Shown one piece after another: positions 1 through 6,590 of a stretch of 7,226 bases of DNA (the first letter of the stretch is position 1; each line of letters starts with the position of its first letter). The stretch is from Limiplasma sp036652695. Its GTDB lineage: Bacteria > Bacillota > Clostridia > Christensenellales > Aristaeellaceae. The translations under genes and the position numbers were made by a program. Under the pieces are notes generated by a model that saw only the letters and a program-made list of their open reading frames with translations, ran no database searches and was not told where the DNA came from. The stretch spans positions 1-7,226 of the forward strand of contig JAVVVJ010000091.1 of the NCBI GenBank assembly GCA_036652695.1. The letters run 5' to 3'.

Positions 1-1751
1 TTCGCGCCGTCGGCAATATCGGTTTCAGGGTTGAGCACGCAACCGGGCTTGTTGATAAAATAGCGCGGATTTTCGCTTGCCAGTTCCATGACAAGCTCGC
101 CGCTTTCCACATAGGGCGTCGCGGGCTTTGCGATCAAACGCACAGAAATGTTCACCTCGCCCATGTCCGCTGGAACGTCAATCAGCAGCTCAACCTGCGC
201 CGCATCGCCCGTATGCTGCTGTTCCCCCACTGTTTGGTAGCGCAAAAGCACGGTGCTCCCATCCCGCAGGCATTCCACAAAGGTTGGCGATCGGGTCAGG
301 TGCTCGCATTCAGGATATCCGCGGCGCGCGTTATCCAAAACGCCCCAGTCCGAAAAACGATAACCGTAGGCACGCACGTATTCCGTCATCTCTTGGGTGC
401 CATAGCGGTCATAGCGGTAATGAATCGCGCCATGCCCGTCCCTGTTTTGAAGCAGCAGACATTCGTTTTGCTTATCATAGAGGCTGTCAATGATACCCGT
501 AGCGGGGTTGAGCTCCAAACGGTAGCGCCCGCCCTCCACCACGCCGTTCAGGCAGGGCGCGGCAGGGCGCGTGGGCGTTTGAGACGCGCGCGTGACGCTC
601 ACGGCAGCTTCCGCCTCCTCGCAAGCCGCCAGTGCGCTTCGCGCGCGCTCGGCTTGCTCCTGCCACGAGGCTTCCATCGTTGCGCATTTTTCGGTGAGGC
701 GGTATTTTGCAAACGCATCGCGCTGGTAATCGGGAATGGCGCCAAGGAAGCTCTTAACATCCAAGCCCCAAGTATGCTCCGCAAACAGCGCCAAACCATC
801 GTAGGCCGTGCGGATGCACCGGGAGGCTTTGTCGCGCGCCGCTAAGGAAAGCGTCCGTCCGTCCAGCGCAAGCCGCATTTCCACAGTGCGCAGCCTGCGC
901 CGCGCTTCGCGCACCATGGCAACCTCCTTGGGGTAGGAAGCCACGCCATGAATCCACGTGTCGGCCAAGTCCTTGCGTACAACAGGCAGATTGCTCAAAT
1001 CCTGCTGGGAAAGCGCCTGCCAAAAATCGTCCAACGTGCCCGAAACCACCTCCGCACCCGGATGCTCGGCATGCACTGCACTTACGAGCTTCTCCAAAAC
1101 CTCGGTGGATTGCGGGCCGCAGTTATCCTGCGTGTTCATAAGCGACATCCACACGGCATAGGGCCACCCCTCAGGCGGGCAAAGCGGCGTGCCATAACCC
1201 AGCTTGTTGTACATCACAAGCACGCGCTTGCCCGAAGGTGCTTCCCACCAAAACAGCGGCGGCACATCGGGCGGGCTAGCAAACTCATTGCAGCCCATGT
1301 GCAGAAATTTGATGCCCGCCTCAGCCAAAATCTCGGGCAGCATCCAGCCAGCGCCGGGCACATCGGTCATCTTGCCCGCCAGCACCAGCGGTTTGTGGTG
1401 CTCCTCCGCTAGCTCCTTGGCGTATTGCAGCCCCTCAATGGCGTCCTCCAATCCGCTGAAATCATAATGAGTGGTAAAGGGCAGCGCGTGCCACGCAAGT
1501 TGCCCGTTGTGTATCAACGCGCGCATCCGCTTGCGAAGCTCCGGGGTGCAGTCCCGTTCCATCACCTGCATCGGCCACGCTGGCACAGTCCATACATACC
1601 GCGCATTGCCAAGCTTCTGCGTTTCCTCGCAGGTTGTTACCACTTTTTCCAGCATCTCGCCCGAATACAGCCTTAGCACATCCTTTGCCATGGCTGTAAA
1701 GCCGATATCAAAATGCGTTTTAAAAACCAAATATACCTTTTCCACCTGCAT
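1..1751 (-). CDS. GH38-like alpha-mannosidase-related protein (DUF5054 type), 3' end outside the window
   Basis: The frame stays open for 583 codons from ATG at 1751 to the left edge, so the C-terminus is missing. A G5 Shine-Dalgarno tract at 1764-1760, 8 nt upstream, fixes the start. There is no signal peptide, so the protein is probably cytoplasmic. Near the N-terminus, KTHFDIGFT (residues 11-19) places H13 and D15 where GH38 alpha-mannosidases have their His-x-Asp zinc ligands. Residues 127-145 (KMTDVPGAGW, then LPEILAEAGI) resemble the GH38 segment carrying the nucleophile Asp, which makes D130 a candidate. FWWEAPSGKRV (168-177), SGTLDDFW (237-244), DTWIHGV (264-270) and EHTWGLD (325-331) follow as conserved-looking blocks. 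From about residue 405 a beta-rich region begins, as in the C-terminal half of GH38 enzymes. From memory, the KTH-DIGFT start and the EHTWG block match the DUF5054 family. Glycosidase activity, probably on an alpha-linked sugar, is inferred. It is the last visible gene of the transport operon. Confidence 0.82.
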   Translation of the reverse strand, partial: MQVEKVYLVFKTHFDIGFTAMAKDVLRLYSGEMLEKVVTTCEETQKLGNARYVWTVPAWPMQVMERDCTPELRKRMRALIHNGQLAWHALPFTTHYDFSGLEDAIEGLQYAKELAEEHHKPLVLAGKMTDVPGAGWMLPEILAEAGIKFLHMGCNEFASPPDVPPLFWWEAPSGKRVLVMYNKLGYGTPLCPPEGWPYAVWMSLMNTQDNCGPQSTEVLEKLVSAVHAEHPGAEVVSGTLDDFWQALSQQDLSNLPVVRKDLADTWIHGVASYPKEVAMVREARRRLRTVEMRLALDGRTLSLAARDKASRCIRTAYDGLALFAEHTWGLDVKSFLGAIPDYQRDAFAKYRLTEKCATMEASWQEQAERARSALAACEEAEAAVSVTRASQTPTRPAAPCLNGVVEGGRYRLELNPATGIIDSLYDKQNECLLLQNRDGHGAIHYRYDRYGTQEMTEYVRAYGYRFSDWGVLDNARRGYPECEHLTRSPTFVECLRDGSTVLLRYQTVGEQQHTGDAAQVELLIDVPADMGEVNISVRLIAKPATPYVESGELVMELASENPRYFINKPGCVLNPETDIADGA

Positions 1752-1759
1752 GCCAATAG

Positions 1760-1764
1760 CCCCC
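1760..1764 (-). promoter_or_regulatory. Ribosome binding site of the GH38-like gene
   Basis: A run of five G on the coding strand, preceded by GAA, lies 8 nt before the ATG at 1751. It supports that ATG as the start and gives this gene its own translation initiation, 51 nt after the stop of the PHP gene. Confidence 0.65.
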
Positions 1765-1771
1765 TTCGCTG

Positions 1772-1802
1772 GCCCGACGGTTTCAGTCAACCGCTTGCGG
1801 GC
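1772..1802 (-). other. Intercistronic stem-loop between the PHP and GH38-like genes
   Basis: On the transcript the element reads GCCCG-CAAG-CGGTT-GACTGA-AACCG-T-CGGGC: two 5-bp perfect stems stacked across an asymmetric internal bulge, with a 6-nt loop. It begins directly after the TAA stop (1805-1803) of the PHP gene and ends about 8 nt before the next gene's Shine-Dalgarno. No U-tract follows, so an intrinsic terminator is unlikely. An RNA-stability or processing element, or a pause that tunes downstream expression, is the more likely reading. Confidence 0.5.
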
Positions 1803-3107
1803 TTATTTTTCCGGGCTGAAATAGATGGGATTGGACACCAGCACCCGCGTAATAGGCACGCTCGGTGCAAGGCTGCGCAGCACCTCGCACCGTACAAAGC
1901 GCTCGCCCGCCGCACGGAAGGGAAGCATGATTTCCACCGCGCCGGGTGGGCAGCATACCTCGCTCACAGCGCGATCTGTAATGATGCGAACCATGTCTCC
2001 GCCCTTGATATGCGTAAGCTTGATCATCACCGAAGCCCCCTGTGCCGCCGTGCCGCCCATCTGCACATCTCCCGCCGAAAGCTTCACGTCCGGCCCAGCG
2101 GGCGAATAAGACACATAGCAGCACCCAGCCACCAGCGCCGCCATAATATCGTGTGGCGAGCGGGAAAGCGCATATACGCACGTGGTGGGCAGGCCGGGCA
2201 AAGCGAGCGGCCCCTCCCTATGAAAATCGCTCCCGCCCACGGCAGGCAGCTTGCGCCCACTGCAAAGCTCGCTGTGCCACCAGTTCAGGCAATCCTCGTT
2301 GGGACCCATCATCAACGCGCCGTTCCATATTTCTACCGCGTCCATGGGGAAAATATCCATGCCCCAAGTCCAGCCGCATTCCGGCTTGCAGAAGGGATGG
2401 TTGAATGTGATCAGCGCCCCGGCGGCCTTCGCCTCGGCGATCACAGCGCGAGCTTCCTCTGCCGTGTTCACACAAAACGGATTTTCGCAAGGCTTTCGCA
2501 CGCCCAGAAAATTCGTGTGCCCCCGATAATGCGTCCATTCCATGCCGGGGATCATGGTGAGGTCACTCATCCTAGGCAGATGATCGTTCTCAAACCAGGT
2601 GTTGTGGTTGGTCACAAATACAAAATCCAAGCCCTGACCACGGCACAAAAGCGCTAGTTCCTCCGGGGTCAGCACGCCATCAGAGCCTGTAGTGTGCGTA
2701 TGCAGATCCCCTTTAAAGCGGCGCATGACCTTTGGGGCAAGCTCGATTTCGTACACTACCTTGGTGCCCTCCGGCGGCACCTTGTACGCGCCTACAATGA
2801 TTTCCCACTCGCCGGGTAAAATGTCCACGCTTTCATAGCCATGGGAGCTTCCAAAAGGCGAAATGGTAATCGCCGTTCGGTCGGAGCCAGACGCGCCCAC
2901 AAACACCCCGCCGGGCATATTCAGCCCCAGATCGATGATGCTGCGCTCCTCATCAAACACAAAGCCGTACTGTTCGCTTTTCACATGCCGCGCATACGTA
3001 TAGCGCAGCACCATACTTTCAATCCCCTCCGGCACCGTAAAGGGGATGGTAAAATACTGGCGCTCCTCCGCCTTGGTGATCAGCCGTTCAAAAACAAAAC
3101 TCGCCAA
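1803..3107 (-). CDS. CehA/McbA-type PHP-domain metallohydrolase
   Basis: This is a 434-residue cytoplasmic protein with no signal peptide. Residues 1-125 form a beta-rich N-terminal region, the PHP domain spans about 131-335, and a small beta-rich tail follows. The PHP metal-binding set is visible in order: GDLHTHT (133-139; H136, H138), D143, TNHNT (166-170; H168), E190 in PGMEW, H193/H197, NHP (236-238; H237) and GGSDFH (291-296; D294, H296). This pattern fits the CehA/McbA branch of PHP hydrolases, which contains amide/ester hydrolases and phosphoesterase-like members; the actual reaction is unknown. The start is TTG at 3107: a TGA lies in frame 6 nt upstream, AAGGAG sits at 3122-3117 with 9 nt spacing, and the next Met is residue 32. 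The Shine-Dalgarno lies inside the last codons of the preceding permease, so the two are probably translationally coupled. The product may deacylate, dephosphorylate or otherwise trim the imported glycoside before or after the GH38-like enzyme; that role is inferred. Confidence 0.88.
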   Translation of the reverse strand: MASFVFERLITKAEERQYFTIPFTVPEGIESMVLRYTYARHVKSEQYGFVFDEERSIIDLGLNMPGGVFVGASGSDRTAITISPFGSSHGYESVDILPGEWEIIVGAYKVPPEGTKVVYEIELAPKVMRRFKGDLHTHTTGSDGVLTPEELALLCRGQGLDFVFVTNHNTWFENDHLPRMSDLTMIPGMEWTHYRGHTNFLGVRKPCENPFCVNTAEEARAVIAEAKAAGALITFNHPFCKPECGWTWGMDIFPMDAVEIWNGALMMGPNEDCLNWWHSELCSGRKLPAVGGSDFHREGPLALPGLPTTCVYALSRSPHDIMAALVAGCCYVSYSPAGPDVKLSAGDVQMGGTAAQGASVMIKLTHIKGGDMVRIITDRAVSEVCCPPGAVEIMLPFRAAGERFVRCEVLRSLAPSVPITRVLVSNPIYFSPEK

Positions 3108-3113
3108 GCAATG

Positions 3114-3992
3114 TCACTCCTTTGTAGCGCCAAGGTTCAACCCCGACAGCAGAAATTTTTGCGCAAAGACGTAAATCAGCAACAGCGGCGCGGCGGTGAT
3201 GATGATGGCAGCCATAATGGCGTTGTTTGGAATCTGCGCCGTGCCCGATGTGGAATCCGTGCTGAGGATCATCATCTTGAGCTTTAAAGGCAGCGTATAC
3301 AGGTTTTCATCGGTCAGCAGCGTTGCCGGAATCGTGATGGCGTTCCACTTGGAAACATACTCCATAAAAAACACAGTAGCCAGTCCGGGCAGCGAGATGG
3401 GCATGTAAATGCCCGCAAAGATGCGCATCTCCGACGCGCCATCGATTCTCGCGGATTCGGAAAGCGTATAGGAAATGGTTTCGAAGAAATTGCGCATCAA
3501 TAGGATGCTAAAGCCGGAGATCAGTCCGTTGATGATCAGCCCTGTATAGCTGTTGAGCAGGTGCAGGCTCCTGTTGAGCTGATAGATGGAGATCATGGTA
3601 AGGTCGCCAGGGATCATCATCGTGAGCATCACAAAGGAGGTAATCGCCCGCTTAAACGGCAGATCGCGCTGAATCAACACATAGCCTGCGATGCTGGAAA
3701 GCATCACCTGTACAAGCGTACCCACCGTGGTAACCAGCAGGGAGTTCAAAAACGGCCTGCTGAGCTTGGAAACCTCAAATACGTACTTGAAGCCCTCCAA
3801 GCTAAACGCATCCCACCACATCAAAAAGCCACTCCGGGAGGAGCTCAGCGTGGAGGATGTAGAAACAACCAGCACATTCCACATGGGCAGCATCATGATG
3901 ATGCCTACAATCGTCAAAAAAGCCCACATAATTGCCTTTTGGAAGCCTGTCAGCTCGTTGCGCAGGCTCTTGACCACGCGTTTTGCACTCAT
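3114..3992 (-). CDS. Carbohydrate ABC transporter permease, YtcP/LplC-like (CUT1)
   Basis: This 292-residue inner-membrane protein is the second permease of the transporter. Its hydrophobic segments lie at about 18-43, 84-106, 116-137, 149-168, 200-214 and 258-277, consistent with six transmembrane helices. The cytoplasmic EAA loop that contacts the ATPase is at about 179-200 (ESARIDGASE, then P198). The C-terminus, AQKFLLSGLNLGATKE, is the usual ending of the LplC/YtcP group (Q-K-F, then G-x-x-x-G-A-x-K-E). The start is ATG at 3992, with a G5 tract at 4004-4000 that overlaps the TAG stop of the other permease, only 11 nt upstream. The two permeases are thus tightly coupled and should form a heterodimer that takes sugar from the binding protein. 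The substrate is not readable from the sequence; complex sugars or oligosaccharides are typical for this family. Confidence 0.93.
   Translation of the reverse strand: MSAKRVVKSLRNELTGFQKAIMWAFLTIVGIIMMLPMWNVLVVSTSSTLSSSRSGFLMWWDAFSLEGFKYVFEVSKLSRPFLNSLLVTTVGTLVQVMLSSIAGYVLIQRDLPFKRAITSFVMLTMMIPGDLTMISIYQLNRSLHLLNSYTGLIINGLISGFSILLMRNFFETISYTLSESARIDGASEMRIFAGIYMPISLPGLATVFFMEYVSKWNAITIPATLLTDENLYTLPLKLKMMILSTDSTSGTAQIPNNAIMAAIIITAAPLLLIYVFAQKFLLSGLNLGATKE
3117..3122 (-). promoter_or_regulatory. Ribosome binding site that decides the TTG start of the PHP gene
   Basis: AAGGAG on the coding strand lies 9 nt before the TTG at 3107. It overlaps the last codons (Lys-Glu) of the upstream permease, whose TGA stop is at 3116-3114. 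The arrangement supports a UUG start and stop-start coupling between permease and hydrolase. Confidence 0.8.
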
Positions 3993-4003
3993 GCCGCCGC
4001 CCC

Positions 4004-4933
4004 CTATTCAATTTCGTCGTAATGGATTGCCTTGCGCACAACGAAGGTGATCAGCATGGTTGCCACCAGTACAACGCATGCCGCAGCCGACGCAATGCCA
4101 ATTTTGAATTGCACAATGCCATCCGTATAAATGAGGTACAGCAGGTTGCGCACCTTATCCAGAATGCTGGCGTTAGACATGATATAGATCTGATCGAAGT
4201 TGCGCAGGAGACCCATCACGCCCAGCACCACAACCACCTTGATGGTGGAGGCGATGGAGGGCACGGTAATCGCCGCCGTCTGCTGAAGCCGGGAGGCACC
4301 ATCGATGGATGCCGCCTCGTAAAGCGTGGGATCTATGGAGACAATCGCAGCCAAAAACAGCGCCGCACAGTAGCCCGCGCCCTTCCACGCACCTGTAAAG
4401 ATCATGATTCCCTGCGCGTATTTCTGCTCGGACATGAACACGATTTTGCGGAAGTTTTCACCGCCAAAGGCCGCGAGTATGCCGTTCATTAAGCCTGTGG
4501 GCGAAAGGATGGTGATCCACATGGAGCCTACCACGGACCATGACAGCAAATAGGGAATGTAGGAGATCGTTTGAAAGGCGCTTTTGACGGGTTTGGAGCG
4601 GATTTCATTGAGATACAGCGCCAGCAAAAGCCCCCATGCGGTTTGCAACACAAAGGTGCCCGCGCCCATGATCAGCGTGTTGTAAAACGCCTGCGTATAC
4701 ACAGGGCTCACAAAGATCTTTTGATAGTTTTTAAGCCCTACAAAGCTGGAATTGCCCAACAGCTTGATTTCCTGAAAGCTGTTTACAATGCCCAGCGCCA
4801 TGGGATAATAGGAAAATACAATAAAATACAACGCAACCGGCAGCAGCATAAGGTAAATGAAGCGATAGCGCCGCAGCCTGCCAATGAATAGCCGCCTGTG
4901 ACCCACCCGATCAATGGCCTGTAGGTTTGTCAT
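4004..4933 (-). CDS. Carbohydrate ABC transporter permease, LplB-like (CUT1)
   Basis: This 309-residue inner-membrane protein is the first permease of the transporter. After a basic N-terminus (GHRRLFIGRLRRYRF), hydrophobic segments lie at about 25-47, 84-108, 122-146, 174-198, 228-246 and 278-298. The EAA loop is at about 206-226 (EAASIDGASR, then P225). FVGLKNYQKIF (64-74) is the motif usually found in the first periplasmic loop of LplB/UgpA-type permeases. The reading frame is open further up to 5029, but ATG at 4933 is chosen. It has a strong G-rich Shine-Dalgarno (4950-4941) 7 nt upstream, and the upstream part would translate the hairpin region into residues unlike the family. The gene ends in TAG, a normal stop here. 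It forms the membrane channel together with the next gene. Confidence 0.92.
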   Translation of the reverse strand: MTNLQAIDRVGHRRLFIGRLRRYRFIYLMLLPVALYFIVFSYYPMALGIVNSFQEIKLLGNSSFVGLKNYQKIFVSPVYTQAFYNTLIMGAGTFVLQTAWGLLLALYLNEIRSKPVKSAFQTISYIPYLLSWSVVGSMWITILSPTGLMNGILAAFGGENFRKIVFMSEQKYAQGIMIFTGAWKGAGYCAALFLAAIVSIDPTLYEAASIDGASRLQQTAAITVPSIASTIKVVVVLGVMGLLRNFDQIYIMSNASILDKVRNLLYLIYTDGIVQFKIGIASAAACVVLVATMLITFVVRKAIHYDEIE

Positions 4934-4940
4934 TCTATGA

Positions 4941-4950
4941 CCCCTCCCCC
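4941..4950 (-). promoter_or_regulatory. Ribosome binding site of the first permease gene
   Basis: GGGGGAGGGG on the coding strand sits 7 nt before the ATG at 4933. It decides the start against the longer open frame that reaches back to 5029. Confidence 0.75.
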
Positions 4951-4977
4951 AAACAGCGCCTAACGCGCCATTTTGCG

Positions 4978-5027
4978 AAAAAAAGATGTAGAAAGGGGCT
5001 GGCAGGCGCGCGTGCACCGCCAACCCC
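4978..5027 (-). terminator. Terminator-like hairpin (probable attenuator) after the binding-protein gene
   Basis: On the transcript, GGGGTTGGC-GG pairs with CC-T-GCCAGCCCC: GGGG/CCCC, one T-G wobble, TGGC/GCCA, then GG/CC past a one-base bulge. The loop is about 10 nt, and the stem spans 5027-4995. UUUC follows at once and a run of seven U comes some ten bases later (4984-4978). It starts about 21 nt after the TAA of the binding-protein gene and ends before the permease Shine-Dalgarno. Because the U-tract is interrupted, partial termination or 3'-end protection is more likely than a full stop. This would keep binding protein in excess over permeases, a common arrangement in sugar ABC operons. 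Confidence 0.6.
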
Positions 5028-5048
5028 ATCTCCCTTACGGTTTGATTC

Positions 5049-6431
5049 TTACTTATCGCAAACTTCCATGGTTACCAGCTCTTGGCGCATGCCCGTGAGG
5101 CCGTCAGCGATGCTGACCTCGCCCTTGATCATGGAAATCGCCCACTTGCCAACAATGCCTTTATAGTCGTTCTCATTGGGGATGATGGTCTCAATCGAAG
5201 CGCTGTCCAGATAGCTAATCGCCTCATCCACGCCGAGGTTCATGCCGATGGGGTTTTTGAAATCCTTGAAGATCGGCATCGGAGCGCCATGATCCATACT
5301 ATGCGCGGCACCGATCTCCGTAAGCTGATACGTGCTGCCATCCACGGTGTAATCATGATCCTTCACGCCAAGGCTCAACAGCTCCCCGCCCTCCTGCGTT
5401 GAAAAGTACTCCAGCACCTTGACCGCACCGGGCACGTTGGCCGCATTGACGGGAATCGCGAACAAGCTTGCGCTGCCCTTACGAAGGGAATAATTTCCAT
5501 CCGGAGTTTTGAGGCCGGGCAAGGACACAATTTCAAAATCCTGCGTGCTCACGCCACCGGCGGCGGCATTGGCATTGTGCAGGCCAACCCATGCGGCCCA
5601 ATCAACACACACAGCCGTCTGCTGCGAGGCCGCGCCCATCTTGTTGCGCATGTCCTTGGTTACGTCCACAAAGGAGGCGGGATCCAGCAGGCCTTCGTCG
5701 TAGAGCTTCTTAAACCATTCCCATACGGGTGCGGCAGCTTCGGTGGCATAAGGCACATAGCGCTTGCCATCGGTATCGGTCACAACGCCGCCCTTAAGCC
5801 CCACGCTGGACATCCAAGGTTGCAGATCCCAGTTCTGGCTGACGATGGTGTTTAAGGGGTAGAAATCCGGCTTATCCGCATTGGCTTCCTTCAATGCCTT
5901 AAACGCCTTGTAATAGCCATCCATGGTGGGTTCAATCGTTTTGTAATCGATGCCAGCCTTTTCCAGCATGACCTTATTGAGCGCAACCACAATGTGCAGC
6001 TCGCGCTTGTTAAAGCCCGCGTACACCTTGCCGTCTACGGTGATATCGGCCCACTCGTTGGCTGGTACGTTGTTGGAAAGAATGGAGGACTTGCTTACAT
6101 AATCGGTGATATCGGTCAGGGCGCCCTGTTGCACAAGGCTCAGGTACTGCCCAGCGGTTATGTATACCAGATCGTATGCTTCGCCAGCGCCCAGCTTCTG
6201 CATGAGAATCGTATCATAGTCGCTGGCGGGACGCTCCACCGTAATGGTAAGGCCGGTCGCCTCACTCAAAGCCGCTGCCCAAAGCTCCATCTCTTCGCTG
6301 TCCTTGCCGCCGGTCACGTTGGACAAAATCCGTACAGTACCGCTCGCCTCAGTGAACGCCTGCGCCTGCGCCGCGGTGCAAGCCAGAAGCATGACCAATA
6401 CCAAACCAAAGGATACCAGCTTCTTAAACAC
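5049..6431 (-). CDS. Extracellular sugar-binding protein of an ABC transporter (SBP family 1)
   Basis: This 460-residue secreted or surface-anchored receptor catches the sugar outside the cell and delivers it to the two permeases encoded next. The start is taken as GTG at 6431: GGGAGGG lies 6 nt upstream, and the protein then begins MFKKLVSFGLVLVMLLAC, a normal signal peptide. An in-frame ATG at 6446 would lack a good Shine-Dalgarno and would add five residues (MGGTI). LLAC (residues 15-18) fits a lipobox, so C18 could be lipidated. AQAQA just after it could instead be a signal peptidase I site. The mature part starts with a beta strand (TVRILSN). It contains the DLVYITAGQYLSLVQQGALT stretch typical of family 1 binding proteins near residues 85-105, then a Trp/Tyr/Phe-rich region expected in a sugar cleft. 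Length agrees with LplA-like CUT1 receptors. The ligand is unknown. Confidence 0.92.
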   Translation of the reverse strand: MFKKLVSFGLVLVMLLACTAAQAQAFTEASGTVRILSNVTGGKDSEEMELWAAALSEATGLTITVERPASDYDTILMQKLGAGEAYDLVYITAGQYLSLVQQGALTDITDYVSKSSILSNNVPANEWADITVDGKVYAGFNKRELHIVVALNKVMLEKAGIDYKTIEPTMDGYYKAFKALKEANADKPDFYPLNTIVSQNWDLQPWMSSVGLKGGVVTDTDGKRYVPYATEAAAPVWEWFKKLYDEGLLDPASFVDVTKDMRNKMGAASQQTAVCVDWAAWVGLHNANAAAGGVSTQDFEIVSLPGLKTPDGNYSLRKGSASLFAIPVNAANVPGAVKVLEYFSTQEGGELLSLGVKDHDYTVDGSTYQLTEIGAAHSMDHGAPMPIFKDFKNPIGMNLGVDEAISYLDSASIETIIPNENDYKGIVGKWAISMIKGEVSIADGLTGMRQELVTMEVCDK

Positions 6432-6437
6432 AATAGT

Positions 6438-6444
6438 CCCTCCC
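6438..6444 (-). promoter_or_regulatory. Ribosome binding site that favours the GTG start of the binding-protein gene
   Basis: GGGAGGG on the coding strand lies 6 nt before the GTG at 6431. The alternative ATG at 6446-6444 overlaps this site and has only an A-rich stretch in front of it. Confidence 0.7.
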
Positions 6445-6465
6445 ATTTTCTTTTTTTCGCTTGCG

Positions 6466-6477
6466 GGGGTTTGCCCC
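6466..6477 (-). other. Small GC hairpin in the 5' leader of the binding-protein mRNA
   Basis: GGGG-CAAA-CCCC forms a 4-bp stem with a tetraloop on the transcript, inside the roughly 50-nt leader predicted from the promoter. A tiny dyad, CGCAAGCG, and an A-rich run follow before the Shine-Dalgarno. It may protect the 5' end of the message. It is too small to suggest a riboswitch. Confidence 0.35.
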
Positions 6478-6489
6478 TCTTCAGTACAT

Positions 6490-6518
6490 AATTTATCATA
6501 CTATATGATCTGCATCAA
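6490..6518 (-). promoter_or_regulatory. Candidate sigma-A promoter of the transport operon
   Basis: TTGATG (6518-6513) matches the -35 consensus at 4 of 6 positions (TTGA), and TAAATT (6495-6490) matches the -10 at 4 of 6. They are separated by exactly 17 nt. The site lies in AT-rich DNA about 60 nt before the GTG start, giving a leader of roughly 50 nt. No start site has been measured, and the flanking DNA offers other weak TA-rich choices. Confidence 0.5.
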
Positions 6519-6561
6519 TACATATTTATCTCTTATGGAACTTAGATTACCATATCATACT
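6494..6561. repeat. Direct repeat TATCATACT upstream of the binding-protein gene
   Basis: TATCATACT occurs at 6494-6502, where it overlaps the promoter palindrome, and again at 6553-6561 in the same orientation, 59 bp apart. The upstream copy lacks the matching right half and continues with TATACTTATC. It may be an auxiliary half-site for the regulator. Low sequence complexity limits confidence. Confidence 0.3.
6495..6509. promoter_or_regulatory. Palindromic candidate operator inside the promoter
   Basis: ATCATA-CTA-TATGAT is a perfect 6-bp inverted repeat with a 3-bp centre. It lies between the proposed -35 and -10 and touches the -10, where a bound repressor would block RNA polymerase. The adjacent sugar-responsive regulator is the obvious candidate to bind it, but the AT-rich setting makes chance palindromes more likely, and no family operator consensus is matched. 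Confidence 0.45.
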
Positions 6562-6590
6562 TATACTTATCTTCTTTCTTTTCTTGTCGA

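Noticed and set aside
213..845. A 210-codon open frame on the plus strand
   Set aside because: It lies opposite the GH38-like gene, whose frame is continuous and family-like. Its Ala/Arg-rich composition looks like a shadow frame.
1713..2657. A 314-codon open frame on the plus strand
   Set aside because: It runs opposite the PHP gene, whose metal-binding motifs are complete. The plus-strand product is His/Arg/Pro-rich with no recognisable domain, as expected of antisense frames in GC-rich genes.
4934..5029. N-terminal extension of the first permease to 5029
   Set aside because: It would translate the hairpin after the binding-protein gene, has no good Shine-Dalgarno, and adds residues not typical of the family. 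ATG 4933 has a strong site.
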